This document shows, one piece after another, positions 53,399 through 61,287 of a stretch of DNA of 64,000 bases. The notes under the pieces are model-generated. The model saw only the letters and a program-made list of their open reading frames with translations, searched no databases and was not told the DNA's origin. Source of the DNA: an uncultured bacterium. Its GTDB lineage: Bacteria; Pseudomonadota; Gammaproteobacteria; Burkholderiales; Burkholderiaceae_C. Made by a program: the position numbers and the translations under genes. Every line of letters starts with the position of its first letter. The stretch's first letter is position 1. The stretch is from contig CAIKUF010000146.1 of NCBI GenBank assembly GCA_903830565.1, positions 1-64,000 on the forward strand. Reading direction: 5' to 3'.

Positions 53399-54358
53399 AT
53401 GGCACTGTCGCCTTCGTCTCCCATCGCGACGCGAGCCGCTCAGGCCACGCCGGCCCCCCTGGCGCGCCGCATGCGCGGCCTGTCGGACCGCGCAATCGCC
53501 TGGCTGTTCATCGCGCCGACGATGCTGCTGCTGCTGGCGATCAACATCTTTCCGCTGATCTGGACGATACGGCTGTCGTTCACCAACTTCCGCGCCAATC
53601 GGCCGAATGCCGAGGTCGTCGGCGTCGGCATCGAGCACTACGTGTCGATACTCAACGACCCCGACATCTGGGGGCCGATGCAGGCCACCGCGCACTTCCT
53701 GTTCTGGACCATCGCGCTGCAGACGCTGATCGGCTTTGGCCTGGCCTGGCTGATCGACCGCAAGTTCCGCGGCCATGGTTTCTGGACCACGCTGATCCTG
53801 ATCCCGATGATGCTGTCGCCGGCCGTGGTGGGCAACTTCTGGGCCTTCATCTACCAGCCGCAGATCGGCCTGTTCAACTACGTCGTTTCCTTCTTCACCG
53901 GCATCCCGCCGTCGAGCTTCGAGATGCTCGGTTCGGTGCGGCTCGCGCCGTGGGCGATCGTGATCGTCGACACCTGGATGTGGACACCCTACGTCATGCT
54001 GATCTGCCTGGCCGGCCTGCGCAGCATCCCCGACTACATCTACGAAGCGGCCGAGGTCGACCGGGCCTCGAGCTGGCGCCAGTTCTGGGGCATCACGCTG
54101 CCGATGGTGCTGCCCTTCATCATGCTGGCGGTGCTGTTCCGCGGCATCGAGAACTTCAAGATGTTCGACCTCGTGAACCTGCTGACCAACGGCGGCCCCG
54201 GCTCGACCACCGAGGTGGTGTCGATCACGCTCAAGCGCGAGGCCTTCGAGAAGTGGCGCACCGGCTACTCGTCGGCGCTGGCCATCATCCTGTTCGTCGC
54301 CGTGTTTGGCCTGGCCAACATCTACGTCAAGGCGTTGAACGCCGTGAAGAACAGGTAG
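53399..54358 (+). CDS. Sugar ABC transporter permease 1
   Basis: A 319-residue binding-protein-dependent permease (MalF-type). Six helices are predicted. Seen: RAIAWLFIAPTMLLLLAINIFPLIWTIRLSF near the N terminus, and the EAA loop YEAAEVDRASSWRQFWGITLPMVLP with the conserved EAA---G--- pattern. ATG at 53399 gives a short cytosolic leader before helix 1. It works with permease 2 and two ATPases. The start codon lies 31 bp after the palindrome described above. Confidence 0.9.
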   Translation: MALSPSSPIATRAAQATPAPLARRMRGLSDRAIAWLFIAPTMLLLLAINIFPLIWTIRLSFTNFRANRPNAEVVGVGIEHYVSILNDPDIWGPMQATAHFLFWTIALQTLIGFGLAWLIDRKFRGHGFWTTLILIPMMLSPAVVGNFWAFIYQPQIGLFNYVVSFFTGIPPSSFEMLGSVRLAPWAIVIVDTWMWTPYVMLICLAGLRSIPDYIYEAAEVDRASSWRQFWGITLPMVLPFIMLAVLFRGIENFKMFDLVNLLTNGGPGSTTEVVSITLKREAFEKWRTGYSSALAIILFVAVFGLANIYVKALNAVKNR

Positions 54359-54364
54359 CCGGCG

Positions 54365-55321
54365 ATGAGCCAGGGCATCAGAACCGCGCACAGCGTCGTC
54401 GAGCCGACGAACACCGCCAAGTTCGTCGCCGCCACGCTGGTGGCGCTGTATGCGCTGATCACGCTGGTGCCGCTCTTGTGGATCGGCCTGACCAGCATCA
54501 AGAGCCCGACCGACTCGATCAGTTACCCGCCCAAGCTGTTCTTCGCACCGTCGACGGTGGGCTTTTGCAACCTGTTCACGACGCGCTCGCGGCAGACGCC
54601 CGAATACATCGCCAGCCTGCCGCCGGCCGACAACGCCTGCGAGCGCAATGCGCGCGAGAACAACATGGTCGTGGTCAGCCGCTCGAACTATGTGCCGCGT
54701 TTCATCAACTCGCTGATCATCGCCATCGGCTCCACCGTGCTTTCGGTCGGGCTGGGTGTGATGGCGGCCTACGCCTTCAGCCGCTTCAAGGTGCCGGGCA
54801 AGGACGACCTGCTGTTCTTCATCCTCTCCACGCGCATGATGCCGCCGATCGCGGTGGCGATACCGATCTACCTGATGTACCGCCAGCTTGGCCTGTCGGA
54901 CACGCGCATGGGCATGATCCTGCTCTACTCGGCAGTCAACGTGTCGCTCGCGGTGTGGCTGCTCAAGGGCTTCATCGACGAGATTCCGCGCGAGTACGAA
55001 GAGGCGGCGATGGTCGACGGCTATACCCGGCTGCAGGCTTTCCGCAAGGTGGTGCTGCCGCAGGCCACCACGGGCATCGTCGCCACCGCCATCTTCTGCA
55101 TGATCTTCGCGTGGAACGAGTACGCCTTCGCGGTGCTGCTGACGAGCGGCGAGGCGCAGACCGCGCCACCCTTCATCCCCATCATCATCGGCGAGGGCGG
55201 GCAGGACTGGCCCGCGGTGGCCGCCGGCACGATGCTGTTCCTGCTGCCTATCCTCATCTTCACCGTGCTGCTGCGCAAGCATCTGCTGCGCGGCATCACC
55301 TTCGGCGCGGTGCGCAAATGA
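54365..55321 (+). CDS. Sugar ABC transporter permease 2
   Basis: A 318-residue permease (MalG-type). Seen: VAATLVALYALITLVPLLWIGLTS, SLIIAIGSTVLSVGLGVMAAYAF, and the EAA loop YEEAAMVDGYTRLQAFRKVVLPQA. Between helix 1 and helix 2 there is a long polar stretch of about 60 residues (FCNLFTTRSRQTPEYIASLP and NACERNARENNMVVV) with two cysteines that could form a disulfide in the periplasm. This extra loop is longer than in most MalG-type permeases. The stop overlaps the small membrane protein gene. Confidence 0.88.
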   Translation: MSQGIRTAHSVVEPTNTAKFVAATLVALYALITLVPLLWIGLTSIKSPTDSISYPPKLFFAPSTVGFCNLFTTRSRQTPEYIASLPPADNACERNARENNMVVVSRSNYVPRFINSLIIAIGSTVLSVGLGVMAAYAFSRFKVPGKDDLLFFILSTRMMPPIAVAIPIYLMYRQLGLSDTRMGMILLYSAVNVSLAVWLLKGFIDEIPREYEEAAMVDGYTRLQAFRKVVLPQATTGIVATAIFCMIFAWNEYAFAVLLTSGEAQTAPPFIPIIIGEGGQDWPAVAAGTMLFLLPILIFTVLLRKHLLRGITFGAVRK

Positions 55322-55494
55322 GCTGGCCGAAGTGGGCCCGCCGCGGGCCGATGGAGTTGGCGGCCTGCGTCGTCATCGCGCTCGGCATCTTCATGATGCT
55401 GCAGCCCTTCGCGCTGGTGCTGTTCACGTACTCGTTCGCGACGACGCTGGGCGGCGTGGCGATGTTCACCATCGTCTCCAAGTTCCCGGCCTAA
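55318..55494 (+). CDS. 58-residue membrane protein of the ABC operon
   Basis: A 58-residue protein starting at an ATG that overlaps the permease-2 stop (ATGA) and ending 9 bp before the first ATPase gene. It has two hydrophobic helices (MELAACVVIALGIFMMLQPFA region and VAMFTIVS end). I do not recognise a family. Small membrane proteins occur in several polyol ABC operons in proteobacteria, but none was matched here. Tight packing on both sides argues for a real coding gene. Its role may be to stabilise or modulate the transporter. Confidence 0.68.
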   Translation: MSWPKWARRGPMELAACVVIALGIFMMLQPFALVLFTYSFATTLGGVAMFTIVSKFPA

Positions 55495-55503
55495 GCCCAG
55501 ACC

Positions 55504-56616
55504 ATGGCCGAGATCCGCGTCCAGAACCTGCACAAGGCCTTCGCCGATTTCGTGGCGGTGCAGGACTCGAGCTTCACCGTGCGCGACGGCGAGTTCTTCT
55601 GCCTGCTCGGGCCCTCGGGCTGCGGCAAGACCACCACCTTGCGCATGATCGCCGGCCTGGAGCTGCCCACGCGCGGCCAGATCTTCCTCGGCGATGAGGA
55701 TGTGACCTTCAAGCGCGCCTCGCACCGCGACATCGCCTTCGTGTTCCAGCTCTTCGCGCTGTACCCGCACCTGAACGTGCGCCGCAACATCGCCTTTCCG
55801 CTGGTCTCGCAAGGCATGCCGCGGCGCGAGATCGATGCCAAGGTGGAAGAGGCGGCGCGCATCCTGCGCATCGCGCCGCTGCTCGACAAATCGGTGTCGG
55901 GCCTGTCCAGCGGCGACCGTCAGCGCGTGGCCCTCGGCCGCGCCATCGTGCGCCAGCCGCTGGCCTTCCTGATGGACGAGCCGCTTGGCGCGCTCGACTC
56001 CGAGTTTCGCGAGCTGATGTGCGGCGAGCTGCGCGGCCTGCATGAACGGCTCAAGGCGACCACGGTCTACGTCACCCACGACCAGATGGAGGCAATGGCG
56101 ATGGCCGACACCATCGCCATCATGAACCGCGGCGTGGTCGAGCAGCTTGGGTCGCCGCAGGAGGTGTACGACCGTCCGGCTTCGGTGTTCGTGGCCGACT
56201 TCATCGGCGCGCCGCCGATGAATTTCATCCCCTTCTTCGGCGGCTATGCGGCCGGCGCCAGCGAGGTCGAAATCGGCGAGGCGCGCATCGCCGTGCCGCC
56301 GCTGGCACAGAGCCTGAGCGAGCGCGAGCTGCTCTGCGGCGTGCGGCCCGAGCATGTGCGCTTCGACCCCGCCTCCGGGCTGCGCGCCGAAGTGCTGGGC
56401 AGCGAGTACCTGGGCCACAGCCAGATCGTCACCCTGCACACCGCCGTGGGCTCGACGCTGCGCGCCAAGGTCGGCATCGAGGTGTCGGCGCAGCGCGGCG
56501 ACCGTGTCGGCCTCGCCTTCGACGCGGCGGCGGTGTCGCTGTTCGACAAACAAAGTGGCCTTGCGCTGCAGCATCGCACCCAGCCCCGGTCGGTGCGCGG
56601 GGTCGCTCATGGCTGA
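55504..56616 (+). CDS. Sugar ABC transporter ATPase 1
   Basis: A 370-residue MalK/UgpC-type ATPase. Seen: Walker A GPSGCGKTTTLRMIAGL, Q-loop FVFQLFALYPHL, a signature reading LSSGDRQRVALGRAI rather than the common LSGGQ, Walker B FLMDEPLGALD, and H-loop YVTHDQMEAMAMAD. A C-terminal OB-fold region (LLCGVRPEHVRFDP) is present. The altered signature is known in a subset of such ATPases. ATG at 55504. The ATPase-2 gene overlaps by 8 bp. Confidence 0.9.
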   Translation: MAEIRVQNLHKAFADFVAVQDSSFTVRDGEFFCLLGPSGCGKTTTLRMIAGLELPTRGQIFLGDEDVTFKRASHRDIAFVFQLFALYPHLNVRRNIAFPLVSQGMPRREIDAKVEEAARILRIAPLLDKSVSGLSSGDRQRVALGRAIVRQPLAFLMDEPLGALDSEFRELMCGELRGLHERLKATTVYVTHDQMEAMAMADTIAIMNRGVVEQLGSPQEVYDRPASVFVADFIGAPPMNFIPFFGGYAAGASEVEIGEARIAVPPLAQSLSERELLCGVRPEHVRFDPASGLRAEVLGSEYLGHSQIVTLHTAVGSTLRAKVGIEVSAQRGDRVGLAFDAAAVSLFDKQSGLALQHRTQPRSVRGVAHG

Positions 56617-57634
56617 TTTGCGGCTCGACGGAGTGGGCAAGCGCTTCGGCAGCGTGCAGGCGGTGCACGAGCTGTCGATAGACATCGCCAGCGGCGAGTT
56701 CATCGTCCTGCTCGGCCCCAGCGGCGCCGGCAAGACGACCACGCTGCGGCTGGTCGCCGGGCTGGAGAAGCCCGATGCCGGCCGCGTGCACATCGCCGGG
56801 CGCGACGTCAGCGAGGATGCACCCGCCCTGCGCGACGTGACCTTCGTGTTTCAGCAGTACTCGCTTTACCCGCATCTGAGCGTGTTCGACAACCTGGCCT
56901 TCCCGCTGCGCTCGCCGATGCGCCCGATCGGCGAGAGCCAGGTGCGCGACAAGGTGAATGAGGTCGCGAAACTGCTGCGCATCGACGACAAGCTCGCCAG
57001 CCCGGCCACCAAGCTCTCGGGCGGCCAGATGCAGCGCGTGGCCATCGGCCGCGCGCTGGTGCGCGACCCGGCGGTGACGCTGATGGACGAGCCGCTGTCC
57101 TCGCTGGACGCAAAGCTGCGCAACGACCTGCGCCTGGAGTTGAAGCGCATCCAGCAGGATCTGGGTGCGACCATGCTCTACGTCACCCACGACCAGACCG
57201 AGGCGCTGACGCTGGCCACGCGCATCGGCGTGCTGGACCGCGGACGCCTGGTGCAGGTGGGCAGCCCGCGTGACATCTACGAGAACCCGCTCACCAGCGT
57301 AGTGGCCGCGCGCCTGGGGTCGCCGCGCATCAACCTGCTGCCACGCGCGGCGCTGGGCGAGTGGCCGGCGCCGGCCGATGCAGCCACGGTGGGCGTGCGC
57401 GCCGAGCATCTGCAGTTGCACACCGACGGCAGCGCGCCGACGCCACACCTGCGGGCCGAGGTGCACCGCATCGAGATCCTGAGCGACCAGCGCCTGGTGC
57501 ACCTGACGTGGGGCGAGGGCCGGCACAGTGCCGTCAGCTCGGCCTTCAACGAGGCCAACCTGGAACCGGGCGCGCAGGTCGGCGTGGAGCTGCGCCGCAC
57601 GCTTTGGTTCGACGCCGCAGGGCGCCGCGTCTGA
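56609..57634 (+). CDS. Sugar ABC transporter ATPase 2
   Basis: A 341-residue MalK-type ATPase, different from the one upstream. Seen: Walker A GPSGAGKTTTLRLVAGL, signature LSGGQMQRVAIGRALVRDP, Walker B TLMDEPLSSLDAKLR, and H-loop YVTHDQTEALTLA, with a C-terminal OB-fold region. Two ATPase genes in one operon suggest a heterodimeric motor, as in glycerol and some polyol importers. ATG at 56609 lies 8 bp inside the upstream gene. dhaL follows after 26 bp. Confidence 0.9.
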   Translation: MADLRLDGVGKRFGSVQAVHELSIDIASGEFIVLLGPSGAGKTTTLRLVAGLEKPDAGRVHIAGRDVSEDAPALRDVTFVFQQYSLYPHLSVFDNLAFPLRSPMRPIGESQVRDKVNEVAKLLRIDDKLASPATKLSGGQMQRVAIGRALVRDPAVTLMDEPLSSLDAKLRNDLRLELKRIQQDLGATMLYVTHDQTEALTLATRIGVLDRGRLVQVGSPRDIYENPLTSVVAARLGSPRINLLPRAALGEWPAPADAATVGVRAEHLQLHTDGSAPTPHLRAEVHRIEILSDQRLVHLTWGEGRHSAVSSAFNEANLEPGAQVGVELRRTLWFDAAGRRV

Positions 57635-57660
57635 AGACCCCTTCTCGTCCGGAGATTGCC

Positions 57661-58263
57661 ATGCCCCAGAGCCCGTTGATCCAGGTGGCCACGCAGACGC
57701 TGATCGACCACGTCGACGAGCTGACCGCGCTCGACCAGGCCATAGGCGATGGCGACCACGGCCTGAACATGAAGCGCGGCGCGCTGGCCATCCAGGCCAA
57801 ACTCCCCGAGTGGCGGGGCAAGCCCTTCAACGACACGCTCAAGGCGATGGGCCTGGTCTGCATGTCGACCATAGGCGGCTCGTCAGGACCAGTCTTCGGC
57901 ACCTTGCTCGTCACGCTGGCCAAGGAGCTGCCGGCCGAACCCGGGCCGGCCGATGTGTCCAGCGCGCTGCGCGCCGGCATCGCGGCGCTGACGCGCCTGG
58001 GCAAGGCCGAGGTGGGGCAAAAGACCCTGCTCGACGTGCTGGACCCGCTGCAGCGGCTGCTTGCGCAGGCCACCGCGGGCGAGGCCGGCCTGCTCGAGCG
58101 CACCCGCCAGTGCGCCTTCGACGCGGCCGAGGCCACCGCGAAGATGGATGCCATCAAGGGCCGCGCCTCGTTCCTGGGCGATCGGGCGCTCGGCCATGTC
58201 GACCCGGGTTCGCGTTCGATGGCATTGATCGTCGGCTCGATCTGTGACAGCCTTTCCACCTAG
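57661..58263 (+). CDS. dhaL: Dihydroxyacetone kinase subunit DhaL
   Basis: A 200-residue DhaL-type nucleotide-binding subunit. Seen: the metal/ADP-binding DQAIGDGDHGLNMKRGA with the Asp-x-Asp-x-His cluster, TIGGSSGPVFGTLL, and a C-terminal KGRASFLGDRALGHVDPGS helix. In PTS-dependent enzymes DhaL carries ADP as cofactor and receives phosphate from DhaM; in ATP-dependent enzymes of the same fold ATP is used directly. No DhaM gene is visible. Ribosome site GGAG at 57650-57653, ATG at 57661. dhaK follows after 68 bp. Confidence 0.9.
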   Translation: MPQSPLIQVATQTLIDHVDELTALDQAIGDGDHGLNMKRGALAIQAKLPEWRGKPFNDTLKAMGLVCMSTIGGSSGPVFGTLLVTLAKELPAEPGPADVSSALRAGIAALTRLGKAEVGQKTLLDVLDPLQRLLAQATAGEAGLLERTRQCAFDAAEATAKMDAIKGRASFLGDRALGHVDPGSRSMALIVGSICDSLST

Positions 58264-58331
58264 GTTCAAGCGCCGCGCAGCCGCCGGGCCATGCCGCCTG
58301 AGCACACACCCTCCATCGCCGAGAGACCGCC

Positions 58332-59321
58332 ATGAAGAAGCTCATCAACCACGTCGACAGCGTGCTCGAAGAATCGCTGGATGGCTTTGCCGCCGCCCAT
58401 GCCGACATCGTCAGCCTGGGGCCGCAGCGCGAGTTCGTTCGCCGGCTGCACACCAAGCCAGGCAAGGTGGCGCTCATCTCCGGCGGCGGCTCGGGCCACG
58501 AGCCGCTGCATGCCGGCTTCGTCGGCCACGGCATGCTGGATGCAGCCTGCCCGGGGCAGGTCTTCACCTCGCCGACGCCGAACCAGATGTTGGCCGCGGC
58601 TGAAAGCGTGGACACCGGTGCCGGCGTGCTCTTCATCGTCAAGAACTACTCCGGCGACATGATGAACTTCCAGATGGCCGCCGAGATGCTGGACCGCGAC
58701 AACGCCACCGTCATCGTCAACGACGACGTGGCCGTCGAGAACTCCACCTACACCACCGGCCGGCGCGGCGTGGCCGGCACGCTGATCGTCGAGAAGATCG
58801 TCGGCGCCGCGGCCGAGCGCGGCGACGGCCTGGCCGCGCTGAAAGTGCTGGGCGACGCCGTCAACAAAGCGACCGCGTCGATGGGCGTGGCGCTGAGCTC
58901 CTGCACCGTGCCGGCCGCCGGCAAGCCGACCTTCCAGATCGGCGCCGACGAGATGGAAATGGGCGTGGGCATCCACGGCGAGCCGGGCCGGCGGCGCGTC
59001 AAGATCGCCACCGCCGACGAGATCGCCGCCGAGCTCGCCGGCGCGGTGTTGAAGGATCTCTCGCTGCGCCCGGGGCAAGAGGCGATCCTGCTCGTCAACG
59101 GCTTCGGTGGCACGCCTGCGCTGGAGCTCTACCTCATGGTCCACGCCGCGTTGAGGGTACTCGGCGGGGCCGGTGTGAAGGTCGTGCGTCATCTCACGGG
59201 CTCGTACGTGACTTCGCTCGAGATGGCCGGCTGCTCGATCACCGTCACCGCCGCCGACGCAGCGCAGCTCGCGCTCTGGGATGCGCCGGTGAACACCGCT
59301 GCGTTGCGCTGGGGGATCTGA
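58332..59321 (+). CDS. dhaK: Dihydroxyacetone kinase subunit DhaK
   Basis: A 329-residue DhaK-type substrate-binding subunit. Seen: SGGGSGHEPLHAGFVGHGMLDAAC, KNYSGDMMNFQMAAEML, and SCTVPAAGKPTF followed by EMGVGIHGEPG, whose histidine forms the covalent hemiaminal with the ketone substrate. Such subunits also serve erythrulose or other tetrulose kinases. With DhaL it is expected to phosphorylate a short keto-sugar produced by this cluster. Convergent with oxyR, with only 45 bp between the stops. Confidence 0.92.
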   Translation: MKKLINHVDSVLEESLDGFAAAHADIVSLGPQREFVRRLHTKPGKVALISGGGSGHEPLHAGFVGHGMLDAACPGQVFTSPTPNQMLAAAESVDTGAGVLFIVKNYSGDMMNFQMAAEMLDRDNATVIVNDDVAVENSTYTTGRRGVAGTLIVEKIVGAAAERGDGLAALKVLGDAVNKATASMGVALSSCTVPAAGKPTFQIGADEMEMGVGIHGEPGRRRVKIATADEIAAELAGAVLKDLSLRPGQEAILLVNGFGGTPALELYLMVHAALRVLGGAGVKVVRHLTGSYVTSLEMAGCSITVTAADAAQLALWDAPVNTAALRWGI

Positions 59322-59366
59322 CCCGATGCTGTTCGCTCACCCTTCGGGCTGAGCAACCGTGCCCGC

Positions 59367-60287
59367 TCACGACAACCGCATCACCCCTTCGAGCTTGCAC
59401 GCATAGACCGCGTTGCGCAGCGCGGCGATGGCCTCGTAGCGCGGGAAACTGCGCCGCCAGGCGAGCACCACGCGGCGCGTCGGCACCGGCGGGCTGAAGG
59501 GCACGTAGACGACGTGGGTCTGCTTCTCGCGCGGCACCGAAAGCTGCGGCACCACCGTCACCCCCATGCCCGAGGCGACCATGTGCTTGATGGTTTCGAG
59601 CGACGAGCCCTCGAAGCTCTTGCGTATGCCCTCGGCGTCGCTGGCGAAGCGCGCGTACTCGGGGCAGACCTCGAGCACGTGGTCGCGAAAGCAATGCCCG
59701 GTGCCCAGCAGCAGCAACGTCTCGCGCTTGAGCTCCTCGGCCGGGATGCTCGCGCGCGCGGCCAGCGCATGCGTGCGCGGCAGGGCGATCATGAACGGCT
59801 CGTCGTAGAGCTTGGCGACGGCCAGGCCCGAGTCGGGGAAGGGCTCGGCGAGGATCGCGCCATCGAGCTCGCCGCTGCGCAGCATGTCGAGCAGCCGGGC
59901 GGTGAAGTTCTCCTGCAGCATGAGCGGCATCTGCGGCACGCGCTTGATCGCCTGCCGCACCAGCGCCGGCAGCAAGTAGGGGCCGATGGTGTAGATCAGC
60001 CCGAGGCGCAGCGGCCCGGCCAGCGGGTCCCTGCCGCGCTTGGCGGTCTCCTTGATGGCGGCGGCCATCTCGATCACCGCCTGCGCCTGGCGCACGATCT
60101 CTTCGCCCAGCGGCGTCACGCCGACCTCGGTGCTGCCGCGCTCGAAGAGCTTCACGTCCAGCTCTTCCTCGAGCTTCTTGATCGCGACGGAGAGCGTCGG
60201 CTGCGAGACGAAGCACGCCTCGGCGGCGCGGCCGAAATGCCGCGCGCGAGCGAGCGCGACGATGTAGCGCAGTTCGGTCAGGGTCAT
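59367..60287 (-). CDS. oxyR: Hydrogen peroxide-sensing regulator OxyR
   Basis: A 306-residue LysR-family regulator. The HTH is ARHFGRAAEACFVSQPTLSV. Cys199 and Cys208 lie in GTGHCFRDHVLEVCPE at the same numbers and spacing as the peroxide-sensing cysteines of E. coli OxyR, so the disulfide switch is intact. It activates peroxide-defence genes. The ATG at 60287 gives this numbering; the longer reading is rejected. In Pseudomonas oxyR is linked to recG; here a retron and a recG fragment lie upstream. Confidence 0.96.
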   Translation of the reverse strand: MTLTELRYIVALARARHFGRAAEACFVSQPTLSVAIKKLEEELDVKLFERGSTEVGVTPLGEEIVRQAQAVIEMAAAIKETAKRGRDPLAGPLRLGLIYTIGPYLLPALVRQAIKRVPQMPLMLQENFTARLLDMLRSGELDGAILAEPFPDSGLAVAKLYDEPFMIALPRTHALAARASIPAEELKRETLLLLGTGHCFRDHVLEVCPEYARFASDAEGIRKSFEGSSLETIKHMVASGMGVTVVPQLSVPREKQTHVVYVPFSPPVPTRRVVLAWRRSFPRYEAIAALRNAVYACKLEGVMRLS

Positions 60288-60454
60288 ATGGGGGATTGTG
60301 CCGCGTGGTGCCACAGTCGACGCGTGAGCACCGGTCCTTGCCTTCGGACCAGATGGCCGGTGCGGCGCGATCATCAAGTAGCGCCCACTTGGCGTGCGAG
60401 ATTGCTGGTCACACGCGCTGAAACCAGCGGCACCAGTCGTCTGCCGCGCTCCTT

Positions 60455-60490
60455 AACTACGGCGTCAAACGTAGTTCGCCAACGGCGAAC
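60455..60490. promoter_or_regulatory. Two abutting inverted repeats upstream of the retron promoter
   Basis: AACTACG (60455-60461) and CGTAGTT (60470-60476) form a 7-bp inverted repeat with an 8-bp spacer. GTTCGCC (60474-60480) and GGCGAAC (60484-60490) form a second 7-bp repeat with a 3-bp loop, ending 7 bp before the -35 box. They could be an operator for the XRE protein encoded downstream, or a terminator for readthrough from oxyR-side transcription. Confidence 0.55.
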
Positions 60491-60497
60491 AAAGTTC

Positions 60498-60526
60498 TTG
60501 CATTTCGTGTGGCTGCGCGCTACACT
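60498..60526 (+). promoter_or_regulatory. Sigma-70 promoter of the retron
   Basis: TTGCAT (60498-60503), a 17-bp spacer and TACACT (60521-60526) form a good sigma-70 promoter. Transcription should start near 60533, about 17 nt before the a1 repeat of the ncRNA. An A/T-richer context distinguishes it from the oxyR flank. Confidence 0.7.
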
Positions 60527-60532
60527 GGTTTT

Positions 60533-60889
60533 GCTTGGGCTAAAGAGAGCACTCGTTAATCGTGGGGATGTGGCAACGCATCTCGTGGGGCTGAAAGGCT
60601 CTGATGTTCTCTGCGGTCACGCGGCGCCAGCACGCTGGGGTCCGGGTGGTTGCGGCGAAGCCGGTCCCGGACGAGTTCCGGGACCGGTTAAGGGGCCCAG
60701 GGGTGCAAACAGTCGACGTTCTCTCACTTTCTTCAGAACTGACGAGAGGCTCTGCATGTCGCGGGGTCGTTTTGAAGAAGGAGGCATCAAATGCCTGAAG
60801 GTTGGAAGCGTTCAAGCCGTCGGCTGGCATCGAAGAAGGAGAGTCTGCGGGGGTGGTTGTTCCCGCCATCGCGTGGTGCTAACGAGTGT
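60533..60889 (+). ncRNA. Retron msr-msd RNA with a1/a2 inverted repeat
   Basis: The predicted primary transcript of a retron. CACTCGTTA (a1, 60550-60558) is perfectly complementary to TAACGAGTG (a2, 60880-60888), extended by a G-U pair, a 9-10 bp end repeat separated by some 320 nt. Inside lie an 8-bp hairpin with a GCAA (GNRA) loop at 60565-60584, a perfect 11-bp hairpin with a CGAGT loop at 60661-60687, an AGGCAT/ATGCCT hairpin at 60782-60796, and a GCGGG/CCCGC pairing at 60847-60866. A guanosine following a1 (for example 60562) would be the branch point. The msr/msd boundary is not determined. The region has no convincing protein frame. Confidence 0.75.
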
Positions 60890-60963
60890 CATCGGGGTTG
60901 GTAAGGCCCTGCTGTACATCTGGAGCATCTGGCACCGATTCCGAGATGACCTCTGGCCTTTTT

Positions 60964-61278
60964 ATGTTCCGACGACTGGGTACGCAGATGCAGCATGAAG
61001 CGCTTCGTTTGGTTCGAGTGTTCCACGACCTGAACCAGAATACCTTGGCAGATCGACTGCAGGTTTCGAAGTCTTACCTCTCGGAAGTCGAGAGCGGCAA
61101 GAAGCAGGCAACGCTGGAATTGCTGCAGAGGTACGCAGACACATTCGGTATGCCGCTTTCTTCCCTGCTCTTCTTCGCTGAGCAGGTCGAGGGAGGCGCC
61201 CGCGAAAATGCTCGCAACGCAATTGCGGGCAAAGTCGTCAAGATGTTGGATTGGATGGCGGCCAAGGACGCCGTTTGA
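60964..61278 (+). CDS. XRE-family HTH protein of the retron
   Basis: A 104-residue protein with an XRE/Cro helix-turn-helix: LRLVRVFHDLNQNTLADRLQ and VSKSYLSEVESGKKQATLEL. A further helical tail (AGKVVKMLDWMAA) may mediate dimerisation. It lies between the ncRNA and the reverse transcriptase. HTH-bearing retrons are a recorded group, so it may be the retron accessory (effector or regulator) protein. The start is uncertain: ATG at 60964 is chosen on the typical MFRRLGTQ leader; 60946 is an alternative and neither has a strong ribosome site. The reverse transcriptase starts 9 bp after its stop. Confidence 0.85.
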   Translation: MFRRLGTQMQHEALRLVRVFHDLNQNTLADRLQVSKSYLSEVESGKKQATLELLQRYADTFGMPLSSLLFFAEQVEGGARENARNAIAGKVVKMLDWMAAKDAV

Positions 61279-61287
61279 GGGGTAGTT

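Noticed and set aside
53282-55282. Minus-strand open frame of 666 residues opposite the ABC permeases
   Set aside because: Very His/Arg/Gln/Asp-rich low-complexity product, antisense to two certain permease genes.
59367-60377. A longer OxyR beginning at 60377
   Set aside because: The additional 30 residues are not conserved, and the start at 60287 gives the standard cysteine numbers 199 and 208.
60598-60798. Small frames in the retron leader (for example 60604-60798)
   Set aside because: No ribosome site or homology; strong pairing and a1/a2 ends point to RNA.
60886-61278. GTG at 60886 as the start of the XRE protein
   Set aside because: It lies inside the a2 repeat of the retron RNA and the extra residues have no similarity to XRE proteins; a start at 60946 or 60964 fits better.
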